Positions 36,513 to 48,634 of a stretch of DNA of 64,000 nucleotides are shown one piece after another; positions within the stretch are counted from its first letter, which is position 1; every line of letters begins with the position of its first letter. The stretch spans positions 124,001 through 188,000 of the forward strand of contig JAVGVS010000281.1 of NCBI GenBank assembly GCA_032718565.1, in the 5' to 3' direction. The stretch comes from Distichodus sexfasciatus. Lineage: Eukaryota > Chordata > Actinopteri > Characiformes > Distichodontidae. The notes beneath the pieces were generated by a model that did not search any database, was not told the DNA's origin, and was given only the letters and a program-made list of their open reading frames with translations. The position numbers and the translations under genes were made by a program.

Positions 36513-38189
36513 TTTGAACTTCAGCTCCAAAATCTAGACGGTTAAAGTGTTCATTGTTCTTTGTTTTACAATGCAGAGATGAACCAAACTAAACAAAAGT
36601 GTCTGAATATTGACACACATTGACAGTCTGGCTGAGCTAAGTGCAGTGACCAGTACCATTTCATCCTCCCATGAACGAGTCTTGGATAAAGACCAGGAGC
36701 TCTCTCTCAAGTGGACGAGAGAACTGAGATGAGAGAGCCAAACCACTCAGATCCACATTTGCTAACATGGAGTGTGGTTGTACGCCTGCCATGTCAGCAA
36801 CTGTCCAATTTTATTTCTTACTTCAGCTCTCATGTCTCATATTTTTTGTAGATGGAACTGGCTCTTAGCTCTTGAAACAGTTCAAGCCATCTTACCCCTC
36901 ACTATTTAATGAAGTTAAGGTTTTAAGTCCAATAATAACTTCTTCGTGTGATTTTATAATTCTTTTAAACAGAATGCTAAATGAGCATAGTACTCATAGA
37001 ATATCTTAGTCATTAAGATACAAGTTGGTCATTATTGATTAAAATATTGATTAATTTGTTCATGAAATTTATTGCATCCATCATTTCTTTGTCTGAAATA
37101 ATGGGTTTTAAAATTAAATTCTTATTTTCAGTGTTCAATGTCATTTCAGACTAAACTCGGGCTGCTTAGATCTCTTTCATTCTTCTCTTCAAACAATTAT
37201 TCATGCTAAGAAGTGGTCATAATCAAAGAGACTTTTAGAAGTTAGGCATGAGTAACTTTAAGATTGAAAATGGTGTTTGGTTAATGAGCGACCACCTTCT
37301 ACACATCCTCCCCTACTGCACATTTAACTCGCATTAATATTTAACGAATGAGCCTTTTCTTGGCTGGATGAATGATAGAGAATAATAATTGGGTCAGTCA
37401 TATGAGAGAGAAAGAGAAAGAGAGAGAGAGCCTCCCCCATGTTTTCACTCTCTGCATTCTTTACATTATTCATTATAGGTGGGCAGCTCATCTCTCACTT
37501 ACAGATCATAATCAGAGTTTGAATTCAGACTTTGCTCATTAGCACCATCATTAGCGGGCATTATTGGTTCATTATTCAGGCTAATTCCGATCTCTGCATG
37601 CTTAGCTTTTTAATCCCATTGTTAGTGCTTATGCTTTTTTGTAGCTGTCAAAATTCTCCAAGCAACACAAAGGAAGTAGTTGCTGGTTTTGTAGGTGTGA
37701 ATGTGATGATGAATTTACAAGGCACTGTTTTTTCAACTACCAACTCCCTGAGAGACTCCCCAACCCCCCCCAGCATTGGCCATTTCACACTTCTGAAAAT
37801 GCAACCCCTGTTTACACCTTGGAAAGTGCACAGATGGTGTAGGAGAGAAATCTGCCTTTACTGGAATTGCTCATCCTTTCAGAGTTTCACCCAAATTCTT
37901 GACACATTCAGGTTTAGACTCGCTTTGATGTTGATCTCATTTTGTAAGACTGAGATCTCTGCAAATTATGAACCTGAACCATGAACCCAGCTTTGCAGGA
38001 AAGCAACGCCTGTCAGCCCGGCCTAAGTGGTGGAACATGCATTAATTCTGACGTCTGTATGTAGTCTCTAATTAGATATGACAGAATTTCTGCCATGACC
38101 ACTGGCCCATGATTGTTAGGTGATGGACAAATTTTAACCAGGACTCTTCAGTTTGCAGCAGTGTGAAATTCTAATTACTGCATGATATA
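36513..38189. other. Unique sequence with possible regulatory segments
   Basis: 37280-37560 has an AG-rich run (37406-37431) and several AATTA/TAATTG words. The 150-codon plus frame at 37532-37984 has no splice support or recognisable protein character. No gene called. Confidence 0.42.
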
Positions 38190-38798
38190 TGTGACCCTCC
38201 ACAGCAAAACCTGTTGCTTGTTGCAACGGAGGTTTCTGAGAAAAATGACCGTATATGTCACGTGGGGTAAAATTTTGGATGTTTTGTTTTTAGTGTTTTG
38301 AAACAGTGGAAGGTCTGTACTGTACTGTTGTGAATAAATTTCTAGTGTTAGGGTTAGGGTTAGGCTGAAAAACTTACCCTTTCCATCCTAAAAATGTGAC
38401 TTTCTTGAGGTGAGGAATTCAATTCCAGCAGAATATTAAAAGTTTCTGTTTTGACTTCAATATTTAATATCCACTCATTGACTAATGTGAAGATATTTCT
38501 CCGGAATCTATCTCCGTCTCCCGATTTCAGTTAACCTAACGCAAGTAGGCTATCCGTGTGGCTGTGAATGCAGGGTAGGCTACCGTGAATACAAACATAG
38601 CCGCAACCATATCAAGTGTCTGTGAGTGCTACAGCGATAGTCAACTTCAAAGGCAGAGTTCTCTGTTTCTCACTTGGCGTGACAGGAGAAACCTGACTCA
38701 TTTGAATGTTGATATCTCAGTCATATGTCGTCCGATTCATTTGATATAGACATCGTTTTGAAGCTTGATTTATGCATGTTTTGCCACGGGGGGTCACA
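38190..38798. mobile_element. Inverted-repeat DNA element with TGTGACCC ends
   Basis: Left end TGTGACCCTCCACAGCAAAAC and reverse complement of right end TGTGACCCCCCGTGGCAAAAC match at 17 of 21 bases. The style recalls a common fish family ending in GTGACCCTGGACCACAAAAC. AT-rich flanks blur any target duplication. No coding capacity seen. Confidence 0.55.
38347..38364 (+). repeat. Short interstitial telomere-like repeat
   Basis: GTTAGGGTTAGGGTTAGG, three units of the vertebrate telomere sequence, inside the inverted-repeat element at 38190-38798. Confidence 0.8.
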
Positions 38799-38924
38799 TA
38801 TTATATTTCATAACTAGAATTGGCATTCTACCATAGATGTGTTGCGGCATAAGGTGTGTTTCCTGGGATAAGGCATCAGCATCCACCTGGTTAAAAGTAC
38901 TAAGATATTAAACCAATCTAGTGT

Positions 38925-39000
38925 TGTCACGCGCACTCCACTCGCCGTTCGCGGTTCAAAGGGTATTTAAGGTTTCACTTCCTCCCTGTCCGAATCAGGC
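38925..39000 (+). repeat. 5' LTR of gypsy element, partial
   Basis: Matches the U3 start of the 3' LTR (TGTCACGCGCACTCC, then GCGGTTCAAAGGGTATTTAA and GGTTTCACTTCCTC) but lacks about 35 internal bases present there. After CTTCCTC it no longer resembles the 3' LTR, so R/U5 is missing or replaced. No primer-binding site is visible. Confidence 0.65.
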
Positions 39001-39095
39001 AGCATTCCCACAGCCGCCTAACCCGGCCGCTGGAAGTTTGCTCGTGTCTGTTTTTCTCGTCAAATCCTATCCAGATCCCTGACGAATCTGACAGA

Positions 39096-39951
39096 ATGGG
39101 AGAGCCCAAAAGTGTTAGCCCAGTGGAATTCGCTCATCTATGGGACGTGGTAGCGAGCCAGGCAGCGGAGATGGAGCAGTTACGAAGTGAAGTCGCGTCT
39201 TGGCATCACAGCGACCAAGACATCGCAGCCACACGCCGCGAGGTGGAGGAACTGCGGCAGGAGGTTGCGACGCTCCGTGCAGCTGTTTTGGAGTTGTCTG
39301 ACTCGTGCTCGTGCACAGTGCTCCCGTAGCGGCGCCCCGATCTTCTCTCCCCAAATCACATTTGGTATTACCGGATAAATGGAATGGCATAGATGGGAAG
39401 TGTGATGTGTTTCTAACTGCGCTGGATCTTGTGCTTGAGTTTCATCCCACGAGATACTCCACGGACCACCAGCGCATTGCGCTTCTTATCTTCTTTCTGG
39501 GCAGGCAGCAGAATGTGCCACGGCTGTGCTGCATTCCAATTCAGATGTCGGCCACTCCTACCCGGAATTCACCCGCCAGCTCCGCCTCACTTTTGAACAT
39601 CCCGACAGCGAGGTGGAGGCCGATTCGAGGCTTTACCATCTGCAGCAGGGCTCAGCATCCATGAGTCGCTACACCGTGGACTTCTGCACTCTAGCTGTGC
39701 AGACCACCTGGGGAGATGCCGCGCTCCGGACCGCCTACTTCGAGGGGTTGGCTTCCCGGATTAAGGACGAACTCACTGGACGGGAGCTCCCAGCCACGCT
39801 GGAGGGACTGATCCAACACGCCTTTTCTCCCGTCCGAGGCCAGCTCCTCGTACCCTGCCGCCGGCCCCTTCACCGACTCCTCAACCCACACCACACTGCT
39901 CGTGGCTCACTACCTACTCCCCGGCACTGGCTCACCACTCGACCACCCTGA
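39096..39951 (+). pseudogene. gag: gag of gypsy element, frameshifted
   Basis: ATG at 39096 starts a 77-residue frame with a heptad-like EMEQLRSEV...ELRQEVATLRAAVLEL coiled-coil stretch, typical of Gag N-termini in this retrotransposon group. The capsid-like part continues in a second frame from about 39340 (PDKWNGIDGKC region) and in a third from about 39526 (YTVDFCTLAVQTTWGDAALRT region). At least two frameshifts are therefore present. Gag would form the cytoplasmic particle that packages the element's RNA. This copy cannot make the full protein. Confidence 0.8.
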
Positions 39952-40019
39952 CAATGGCACCTGGAATTGTCGGTTCTCCACCTCCCACCGTGGCCTCCCA
40001 TGCAACTAGGGCGCGCCTC

Positions 40020-40560
40020 CTTAACCGCCGTGGAGAGGGAAAGACATTATCGGGAGGGCCTCTGCGCCTATTGTGGCTCCCCACAGCACCATTGAGCGGT
40101 TTGCCCTCTCCATCCAGGAAACGGCCCCACCTGGTAAGTCCAGAGAGAAACTCACCAGGCCCGCTCCACCTCCTCTCAACCCAAACCGCTGTTTCCTGTC
40201 TAATGTTTAAGGTACACCTGCAGTTTGCTAACAAATGGATCCGAAGTTCTGCCTTCCTCGACTCCGGTGCAGCGGGGAACTTCATGGATCAGGCTTATGC
40301 CAAGCGGCTGGGGGTGGAAATTGAGGCGTTATCCCAGCCCGTTCAGTTCACCTCAGTCGATGGTCGGCCCCTCTCCAACTCACCTATTACTCAGCAGACC
40401 CAACCCCTTCACCTCACCATCGACAACCACCATGAACTGATCCGGTTTCTCCTCACCTCCATCGCATCTCCCCCATCATCCTTGGGTACCCCTGGCTGCT
40501 TCAACACAACTCCCTCATCTCCTGGCACCAGAACCGGATTTTGCAATGGGCTCTGACCTG
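40020..40560 (+). pseudogene. Nucleocapsid zinc knuckle and aspartic protease remnant
   Basis: Near 40030-40090 one frame holds a CAYCGSPQHH zinc-knuckle start (C-X2-C-X4-H). In a different frame AFLDSGAAGNFMD at about 40253-40290 is the active-site region of the retropepsin-type protease (DSGA). The protease normally cuts Gag-Pol. The frame change between the two shows another disruption. Confidence 0.75.
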
Positions 40561-40626
40561 TTCTGAACTCTGCCTGCGGGCTTCAGCTGGGACTTGCTCT
40601 AGGGAGTCCGAGGCCCCCAATGTTGA

Positions 40627-41346
40627 CACGTTGAGGCCATCCCAGCACCGTATTACAGCCTGGCTGAGGTCTTTTGTAAGAAGCGTGCCATCCAGCTGCC
40701 ACCCCATCGCTCCTATGACCTCGCCATCGACCTCCTGCCAGGCACGGTACCACCCCACGGCCGACTCTACTCCCTCTCTGCCTCCGAGACCCAGGCGATG
40801 GAGGAATATGTCAACAGCGCCCTCCGCCAAGGTACCATCTGGCCATCCTCCTTGCCTGTCACTGCAGCATTCTTTTTTGTGAAGAAGAAGGACAGCGGCC
40901 TCTGTCCCTGCATTGATTATCGGGGGTTAAACAAGATCACCGTGAAGAACCGTCACCCACTTCCTCTCACCAACACCGCCCTGGACGCTCTCTCTGGTGC
41001 CACCTACTTCACCAAGTTGGACCTCCGGAGCGCCTACAACTTGGTGCGCATCAGGGAGGGTGACAAATGGAAGACGGCCTTCATCACTCCCATGGGTCAC
41101 TATGAGAAACTGGTGATGCCCTTTGGCCTTTGCAACGCACCGGCCATGTTCCAACAATTCATCAATGATGTACTACAGGATATGCTGGGCCGTTGGGCAT
41201 TCGTGTATCTGGATGATATTCCGATATATTCTCGCACCTTAGAGGAACACCACCAGCACATCAAGGTGGTTCTCAAGAGACTGCTCGCCCACCAGCTGTA
41301 CTGCAAGTTGGAGAAGTGTGCATTTCACAAGCGCTCCACCACGTTC
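40627..41346 (+). pseudogene. pol: Reverse transcriptase domain of gypsy pol
   Basis: Open from 40627, after a stop at 40624. The fingers and palm are well preserved: LPPHRSYDLAIDLLPG, the FFFVKKKDSG and DYRGLNKIT motifs, FTKLDLRSAY with the first catalytic aspartate, VMPFGLCNAPAMFQ, and VYLDDIPIY with the catalytic aspartate pair at 41212-41217 (YLDD, with ILIY changed to IPIY). Similarity ends abruptly at TTFLG (41346), where the connection domain, RNase H and N-terminal integrase should follow. The frame runs on to 41568 but in unrelated translation, since the integrase sequence there uses another frame. Confidence 0.9.
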
Positions 41347-41350
41347 CTGG

Positions 41351-41689
41351 GTCCCCAAGGACATTGTCTCAGACAGGGGGCTTCAGTTCACCGCTTGTTT
41401 CTGGAAGACCTTCTGCCGTCTGATCGATTCCACCTGGAGTTTGTCATCTGGATACCACCCCCAGACGAACGGTCAGACAGAGCGAACCAACCAACAAATG
41501 GAGCGCTACCTGAGATGCTTTGTCGCCAATCGCCAGTGCTCCTGGGCCTGCTACCTCACTTGGGCTGAATTATCCCACAACCTCCATGTCTCCTCCACCA
41601 CCAATCTCAGTCCATTTGAGGTATGCTACGGTTACCAGCCTCTGATGTTCGACCACCAGGAGCTGGAGTTGGAGGTACCGTCGGCCTAA
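41351..41689 (+). pseudogene. pol: Integrase, C-terminal half of catalytic core only
   Basis: Begins VPKDIVSDRGLQFT, which holds the second catalytic aspartate, and continues through SSGYHPQTNGQTERTNQ with the catalytic glutamate (QTE), then NLSPFEVCYGYQP. The HHCC zinc domain and first aspartate are deleted. An in-frame stop at 41687 ends it. Frame differs from the reverse transcriptase segment. Confidence 0.88.
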
Positions 41690-41799
41690 CAGTTGGTCCG
41701 CCTGTGCTGACGGCTCTGGAACCACGCCAATGCAGCCATTCACCATGCCAACACCCGTTACATCACTCAGCACCGCCATTGGCACCCACCGGGACGTTT

Positions 41800-42215
41800 G
41801 TACCATGTAGGTGACAAGGTATGGTTAACCACCCGTAACCTCCGCCTGCACACGGACTCCTGCAAGCTCACCCCCAGTACATCGGATCCTACCGCATCAC
41901 CCACCAGATTAATCCCGTCACCTACCGAATCCAACTGCCTGCGGCACTCCGGATCCATCCGATATTCCACACCTCGCAGCTGAAACCCTTCGTCACTTCA
42001 CCCATGGTGCCTTCCACTCCTGCCCCTCCGCCCCCACATCATTGAGGGTGGTCCCGCATACACCGTGCGTCGGATCCTCAATTCACGTCCTCGGGGCAGA
42101 GGTACCCAGTACCTCATCGATTGGGAAGGTTATGGCCCCGAGGAGCGGTTGTGGATTCCGGCCCAGTTTGTACTCGACCCGGAGCTGATACGGGACTACC
42201 GTCGTCCGGTATCCT
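41800..42215 (+). pseudogene. Integrase C-terminus: GPY/F region and chromodomain
   Basis: GDKVWLTTRNLRL at about 41810 opens the GPY/F-type module. A one-base loss near 41873 shifts the frame for the following YIGSYRI-type and TYRIQLP text. From about 42056 a chromodomain reads YTVRRILNSRPRG, YLIDWEGYGPEERLWIP and LIRDYRR. In chromoviruses this module is thought to target integration to particular chromatin. Confidence 0.85.
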
Positions 42216-42257
42216 CCCAGCCAGGTCCGTCTGGTGCTGGTCCTGGAGGGGGGGTAC

Positions 42258-42586
42258 TGTCACACGCACTCCACTCTGCGGCCGGTAGTTGGAATGGGCT
42301 GCGGCCGATCGCGGTTCAAAGGGTATTTAAGGTTTCACTTCCTCGCGGCATGTCTCTCTGCCATTAGAGTCCACCCGGCCCTCTTCTGATTCTAATCGGC
42401 ATCAACTGTGAGTACTCCAGTTATTGGGTTCATCTCTTTGTTAGAGTGTGTGTCGCTAGAACGCGGATTATTGTGGTAATCCTTACTCTTCGCGTAAGAG
42501 AGTTCTTATATCAACACGCATGGCTTTCCTGCCTACTCACGCTCTCAGCCACATTTGGGCTAACCAGCACGCTACACGGGCTGTCA
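42258..42586 (+). repeat. 3' LTR of gypsy element
   Basis: Follows the polypurine tract GGAGGGGGGG by three bases. Starts TGTCACACGC and ends CTGTCA. Promoter-like TATTTAA at 42324. The second half (GGCATCAACTGTGAGTACTC onward) is shared with the solo LTR at 31903-32227. Confidence 0.82.
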
Positions 42587-45365
42587 GTACGTGTGATGTA
42601 ATGCACACGAGAGAAGATGGTAAAGTGGTTATGGAAAAGTACTGCCAATATGTTCTGCTCTATAAATGTGGGTTCTTATGTGTCCCCTAGTGTCAGGACA
42701 AACTAGTCACAAGTTTACGCTCCGAGCAAAACCCTTAACCTCTAGACCCTTTCCAGGGAAACTGTCCCTTAAAGAAAATGGAAGTCATTCTGTATTAGAC
42801 TACTAAAGATAAAATGTGAAGTTTGCTTATTTAGCATTTTTTCTAGTAAAACTTTTTTTGTAATATTTAAAAAGACACATTTCATAGATTTGGTCATTTC
42901 TAGCATAATTTACTTCTGAGTAGATGATTTACAGATTCCAACTGAACAATTGTAATAATTATCTTAAATAGAAGACAACTGGAGTTCAACTGGACTTAAA
43001 ATTCTTGAAGATGTTTCTTTAGTTGCCCTTGAAAAGATTCTTTAGTTGCCCTTAATTCAGGCCTTCAAGATGACCATGTCATGGATGACTGAGAACCTAC
43101 ACAGACATGTAATAATTATTAAATATAAATAATCAGTAATGATCAGAAGTGAAAGAAGAATGGAATGGGATGCAGGAGCATGGTTTCACATAAACATTTA
43201 ATAACAAAACAAAAATAAAACCAGACTGAACAAAACTAAACCAATCACAAGAACACATGATTATTGTGAAATTATGATTGTAAAATGGTCTGGTCAGCCT
43301 TATTTTGATGTAGAGCTTCTTTTAAAGAAAGTTCATTAGAGTACAAAAGAGCTTCTTTATGGTGAGGCACCAACCAATAACTATTTTCCAAGAAATGAGA
43401 ACCAGAAAAATATATTTTTACCCAAAGAATGTTTACTTGGGTTGAAAAGTGTGAACTGAATTATTTTAGCAAAGTATTTAGCAAAAGTGTTAAAAACAGG
43501 AGTGAAACATCTGGACATTGTTTCTTAAGAAGGTGCAATATTTAAATGGACATGTGTATGACATCATTATTGTCATTTTATAACTATGAGCTACCTGGTC
43601 TTCTGCATAACTATTAGACTGCTGTCCAACTCTGTGTCAGAGCCAAAGACAGCAGAGGAAGATAAAGCTTCCTATAAAGCCTGGAATATTGATAACAGAA
43701 ATAACTTTAATATTAGCCTCAGACTAACAGGGAATCTCAATCTTTATTAGGTTTCAGATAATGGCTATGCTGCTCTTGCCGCCGGTTCTGTCTTGGCATC
43801 TGTGGAAGAATATAAATACCCTAAATAACAAATATGCCAAGTGGATATGCACACATGAGGCACACACCTTCATTTATTCCTCTATTATTTTGAACTTGTA
43901 ATATGTCAAATGATCCATTATCCATTATCAGTTTTTATCACAAATAATAATTTGTTATTGGTTGCAGTGACAGGCAGCAATCTGCTCATTTGTTTCCAGC
44001 TGCAGCAAGTAGCAATTATGCAGACAAATCCATGTTCCCACTGTTTCTGGAAACATTCTCAGATCATTATCATTTAACATTTAATATTAAGCTCAAATAA
44101 ATATGCCTGCAGTTTTATCCTGTAGAGCTCAAAGACAATTTCACTGCAAAATCCATGATTTTTTCTTACTGAAAAGGCAGAATGTAGTTGGTTAAAGAGT
44201 CAGTTGCTCCTGGGCAGAGCTTTGAAGATTTAACAGAGTCCATTTTCACCAATGCCAATAATAAGCTAAAGTAGCCATAGGACAGATCCTCAGTAGATTG
44301 CACATATTTCAACTCTCTCAATGAGTTTGTCAGTAGGAACTAACAGAGCATGCTCAGGATCTTTAGCTTGTGGAGGCGACTGACACCATGATTGCATTAA
44401 CATATTTTCAAATCTTGCACATGATAAAGTAAGGGTTTCTGATTGTCACAGATCCAGACAATAATCTTAAAAAGTCAATTACAACTATTACTGTTATCAC
44501 TCCAATTGTAACTTCAGTGGAGTGATTCTGATTGGAAGCTGATTTTCCTCCCCTTTTACAAACCAACACTCTCTGTCCTTTGCAGATAAAACATATGCAA
44601 ATCTTATTCTTAAAAAAAGTCACTCACCCTCTCTTTGTTTACATATGCCATAAAACTGTATTAGTTTTGACAAGCAATCTGAAACTCTGCAAGTGCATTA
44701 AATTATTCATTCTTCTACTGTGCAATGTGAATAGCATCCATCTTTACCTGAGGTGTGCTGGTTCTGATCACCAACCCCTTTCTCCATTCAGATTCCGAAG
44801 CTGCTATTTATTGCTCTCACTAGATTTACATGCTGATGAGTTCACACGTGCCGCCGCCCTACCAGGGTTCGACGTCCACAACCACCTACTTCATACATGT
44901 CAGTGCTCAGGCCTCCTTCATTAATCCTTCATAATAAACAGAGATGATCTTGCTGTGTGAGATACCCATTATTGAGCCTTGATGAACACACCATGTAAGG
45001 TCAGATGGCATGTGTTGTTTTTTTATGTAACCCTCAAACCCACATTTTGAAATATTGGGCTCTACCTTACTGCATATGTAACGGGTGTTTTTTCCTGTGT
45101 AAATCAGGCAGTGTGTTAATTTTCTCACCTTGCACCCACATTGTTTAATTAGAAAATGACCTTGCAATGCTTTGTTCCCATGGGCATGTTGTTATAATGA
45201 GGTGAAATGAGCCTATTGTTGGTGGAGTTGGTGTTGGTAGAGTTGACTACAGATTAGGTTTTTGGACCAGCAAAAATCTAACCTTTTGTCAGTGTTTAGT
45301 AAGTCTGAAGTAAGGTTAAACCCGCTTCTGCTGTAAATTGGTCTGATTGCTTGTTTTATGGCAGT
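42587..45365. other. Gene-free unique sequence
   Basis: A small direct duplication of TTCTTTAGTTGCCCTTGAA/TTCTTTAGTTGCCCTTAAT lies at 43015-43054. A segment at 44740-44920 has raised GC after an acceptor-like CTCCATTCAG, but no donor or frame supports an exon. Nothing else recognised. Confidence 0.45.
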
Positions 45366-45517
45366 GGGGTCCACTTCCAGTCCTGGAGGATTTCCATCAT
45401 ACCTGGTGAGACAAGAACAAATCTGTTCTGTAAAAAGACAGGGTAGCAGTATTCAGAACTCAAGCATGAAGGAAAACCTCCAGGATACTGGCACTCCAGG
45501 ACCAGAACTGGACACCC
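45366..45517. mobile_element. Small inverted-repeat (MITE-like) element
   Basis: GGGGTCCACTTCCAGTCCTG at the left and the reverse complement of the right end, GGGTGTCCAGTTCTGGTCCT, are imperfect inverted copies (about 24 bases each). Such TCCAGTCCTGGAG-type ends are frequent in fish genomes. Confidence 0.45.
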
Positions 45518-45604
45518 TTGTTTAACATTTATCAGGCTCCTATCCAGAGTTTCATTCAGACTTGCATTTTTCTATTTAAATGAACAGCCTCCATGACGAA
45601 ACTT

Positions 45605-45722
45605 GCAGTTTACTCAGGGATTCAGTGGCGGTAGTATTAGAGGTAGGACAGAACCAGTCTACAGCCCACAACCCCTTGCTTTGTAGATGATTACCATACC
45701 ACTACACCACAACCACCACCAT
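45605..45722 (-). repeat. tRNA-like SINE head
   Basis: The minus strand reads GTTGTGGTGTAGTGGTATGG (A-box region) and AGGGGTTGTGGGCTG near where a B box belongs. It is part of a tRNA-derived SINE rather than a functional tRNA, since the cloverleaf cannot be completed. Confidence 0.42.
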
Positions 45723-48634
45723 CCTCCATTTATTTCACACATGAGCAAAACCTTTTTCTTCTCAGAACATATTTGAATTCACCTAGCAAATGCCCCATTA
45801 TAATCATAATCCACCATGTTAAAAGTGGCATTTATAGAGAATTTGAGTACAAGTACTATTCTTGTTTCCTTAAATTAGCAAAATCATTAAAACAGAGCTC
45901 ATTATCTTGTGTTGTTGCCTAATATGGAAATAGCAATGTTATGTTTCAAGGAAAAATGCCTCATTTATATGTTTTATTTGTTCTGTTATTCTGTTATTGA
46001 AAACAACAACAACAACAGGCAAACAGATCTAAATATAATATATAGGACACAGTGGGGTGTTTCATGGGCCTTCAATAAGTCTGAAGGACTTTAGTGCTAC
46101 AGAATGTGGGACTTAATCTGAGACATAACTGTAATTGCAAGAACGAGCCATTAAGATTAGGAACCTTAATATAAGTTAATTTTCTTTCACCAAGAATAGT
46201 CATTCATTTGTAATTCAGTGCAAGGTAATTGGGCAAACTGTGCCTATTTCTATTTTGCAAAACTACAGTTCCAAAGCAATTACAGTTGGCAAGATCAAGG
46301 CATTTTCCCATTTCGTTTTCTCCTTCACATTGATTTGTTTTTAGGGTTTTTTTCTTGGCCTCTAACTTAGGAGTAGAGTTTTAATTGTCTGCTGGAGACA
46401 CGTACACGGCCCTAATATAGTTGCCTCTTAATACAATTAGTGGAATTGAGGAAAGCAAAAGCCTTTGTTTTGTGACCTGGGTCCAGCGTTGTTGTTTGAC
46501 AGCTCTAATGCATCACAGAGGCACCATATCAGACCTTCTGCAGCCTTCTCATTATGGAGGGCATCCAGAAAGCAGATAGTAGTTTGATTACTTTGTGCTT
46601 TGTGTTGGAAAGAACATTCAGTGCATGGTTTTACACAGATGCTGCATGTTTTTGAAAAGACCAACATCCGATTTATCTTTTGACTGATACACAGACCTCA
46701 TTTCATTATCTAGTCAACAGCTAATAAGCATATTCATGCATATACACATGCCATGTCTGCTTAATGCACAAATGATGCAATAACTGTTGCTGCTGCTGAG
46801 TGAATAAAATATGTAGATGTAAACATGGCCACAAAAGATGGCATTTACAGTATGTATGTTTCCAGCATATATATTCCAAATTCATGATGAAATGAAGATT
46901 CTCTTACTCTCATGTTTTAATAAAGTTATTAATGTAATGCCCAAACTCCACTCTGGTGGTCTGTGTTGCCATATTACTGAGCCTGTGTTTGCTTTTTGCT
47001 TTCTCACTTGTGACTTTCTGTTTGTTCTTTGTTAGCACCCACACCTGTGTCTCGTTTTCTCTTTTAGTTCAGTTTGTCCTGCTGTCTGTTGTTTAGTTTT
47101 TTCCATTCATTTCTGTGTTTGTGTTCTTAGTCATTATTGGTTTTCGTTTGTTTGGTTAATTTCCCTCACTCGTTATTCTCTTTTATTGAAGACAGTCTGA
47201 TCTGGTATTTTCTTGGTCACCGTCACGCTTACCTTGCTCTCTATTGCTCAGAGATTTTTCTAAGACCACCACCACTACCAGCCAGGCTCACTCTCATCGG
47301 AACTCACGCTTCCACTTCCCTGTCTGTTCTATGAGAATCTTGTATGAACTTTGCATTGTACAGAGGTTTAATCTGCATCTTCACTCAGACAAGGCAAGCT
47401 TGTGTTTGTGTGTGAATATGTCACACCATGTTTCAGTTCACTCCTGCATCTGTGTCCTCTGTTCCGAAGGAAATCCAGCACTTTGCGATAATTAACGTAT
47501 TTGGAAAAATAGTAAAGATTTGATTATTAGTCTGAACTGGTCATGACTCATATTAGGCTCTAGAGGTTGCCTTGTTCTGTCTTCCGCTATATTTGTTCAT
47601 GGATTTTTGCCCTGATGTGTTTCAGCTGTATCTCTGTGCTAGTGTCTGTTTGATATTGGTTTGTATGTCGTTCTATAGAATTTCAGGTTAGTATTTTTGG
47701 GTTTGTTTCAGGGCTTAGTTTGAAGACTTTGGTTTGTCTGACTCAACCCTCTTGCTGAAGACAAGGACATGACAAGTATGTGAGAATACTGTAATTCCAT
47801 GGTGGTGCAATGACAATTCGGAGCTGAGTTTTGAATTTTTCTTTTGCTCACGTGTCTCATCTCCTTACATATGGATCACTATGGGGTTGGACATCCTGGG
47901 TTTAAGGCTTAAGGAAGCTAAATGAAGCAATTTCCTCCCAGCTGTGAAGATTATTCTAAAACACTAGAGTATGAAATGACTAACGGTTGTGAATGCAAAT
48001 CACACAGAGCTGCACACTGGAACACAGTCTTAAGCCCAAATCTGCACTGTGAGAGTCCTATGTGGTCTTTAATCACACAAGCAACACGCAGCAAATACGC
48101 TTCCATAATAATAAAATTCTTATGCCAGCATATGCACAGCACTTGTGTTTACATTTATTCTACTTTGACATATTTTGGCTATGGACAGGCACAGACACAT
48201 ATCTATGTTGTGTATTTTCTTTACTAATTTAGCCACTGGTTATTTTTAAATATATAATCCTAGTGCAAGCTAGTCATTTTTCAATCTCTTTGTCATAAAA
48301 TGAAACTTTAATTTTACAGTGTAAAATATAAGCCTGAATTGTGTTTGTTCTGTGCCAAATCACTGAGGAAAAAAACCCCGAATAATATAAATTGTCATTT
48401 CTGCTTACATTTTATGATAAAAATAAGATCCGAGACCCAGTGAAGTAGTAGCAGTAAATCACTTTGCAAACCCAAATCACGTCTTGAGTATGGAATATAG
48501 ACAATGGAATAAGCTTAGTGACTAAAATGTTGAATGATTTGTCACTTCTTTCAACAGTTAAGACAAACTAGTATCTAATTTACTGTCAGCAATAATGAAG
48601 AACCTGCTAATGAAGAACAATTTTTCTCTTCCCT
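45723..48634. other. Unique DNA with LTR-like fragments
   Basis: 46990-47290 and 47580-47780 carry T-rich TTTGTTTGT/CTGTCTGTTG text of the kind seen in fish LTRs, without clear borders. 46400-46640 is less AT-rich and unique. No gene or RNA recognised. Confidence 0.4.

Larger units (their letters stand above)
38925..42586 (+). mobile_element. Ty3/gypsy chromodomain LTR retrotransposon, defective copy
   Basis: In order: partial 5' LTR, gag, zinc knuckle, aspartic protease, reverse transcriptase, C-terminal part of integrase, GPY/F region, chromodomain, polypurine tract (42245-42254) and 3' LTR. No env. Reading frames are broken many times, and a large deletion joins reverse transcriptase to mid-integrase. 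GC and CpG content are far above the surroundings. Both LTR starts read TGTCACRCGCACTCCACTC. A possible GTGT duplication (38921-38924 and 42591-42594) is too weak to rely on. Confidence 0.9.

Noticed and set aside
37532..37984. 150-codon plus-strand open frame
   Set aside because: Residue content looks random and no acceptor/donor pair brackets it.
41351..41568. Tail of the reverse transcriptase frame after TTFLG
   Set aside because: It is an out-of-frame translation of integrase sequence, not a new domain.
38921..42594. GTGT target duplication for the gypsy element
   Set aside because: Only four low-complexity bases, and it would need the LTR to end at AGTAC rather than at the CA supported by the solo LTR.
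45605..45722. Possible tRNA gene on the minus strand
   Set aside because: A-box text is good, but a cloverleaf with acceptor stem cannot be formed; it is a SINE head.
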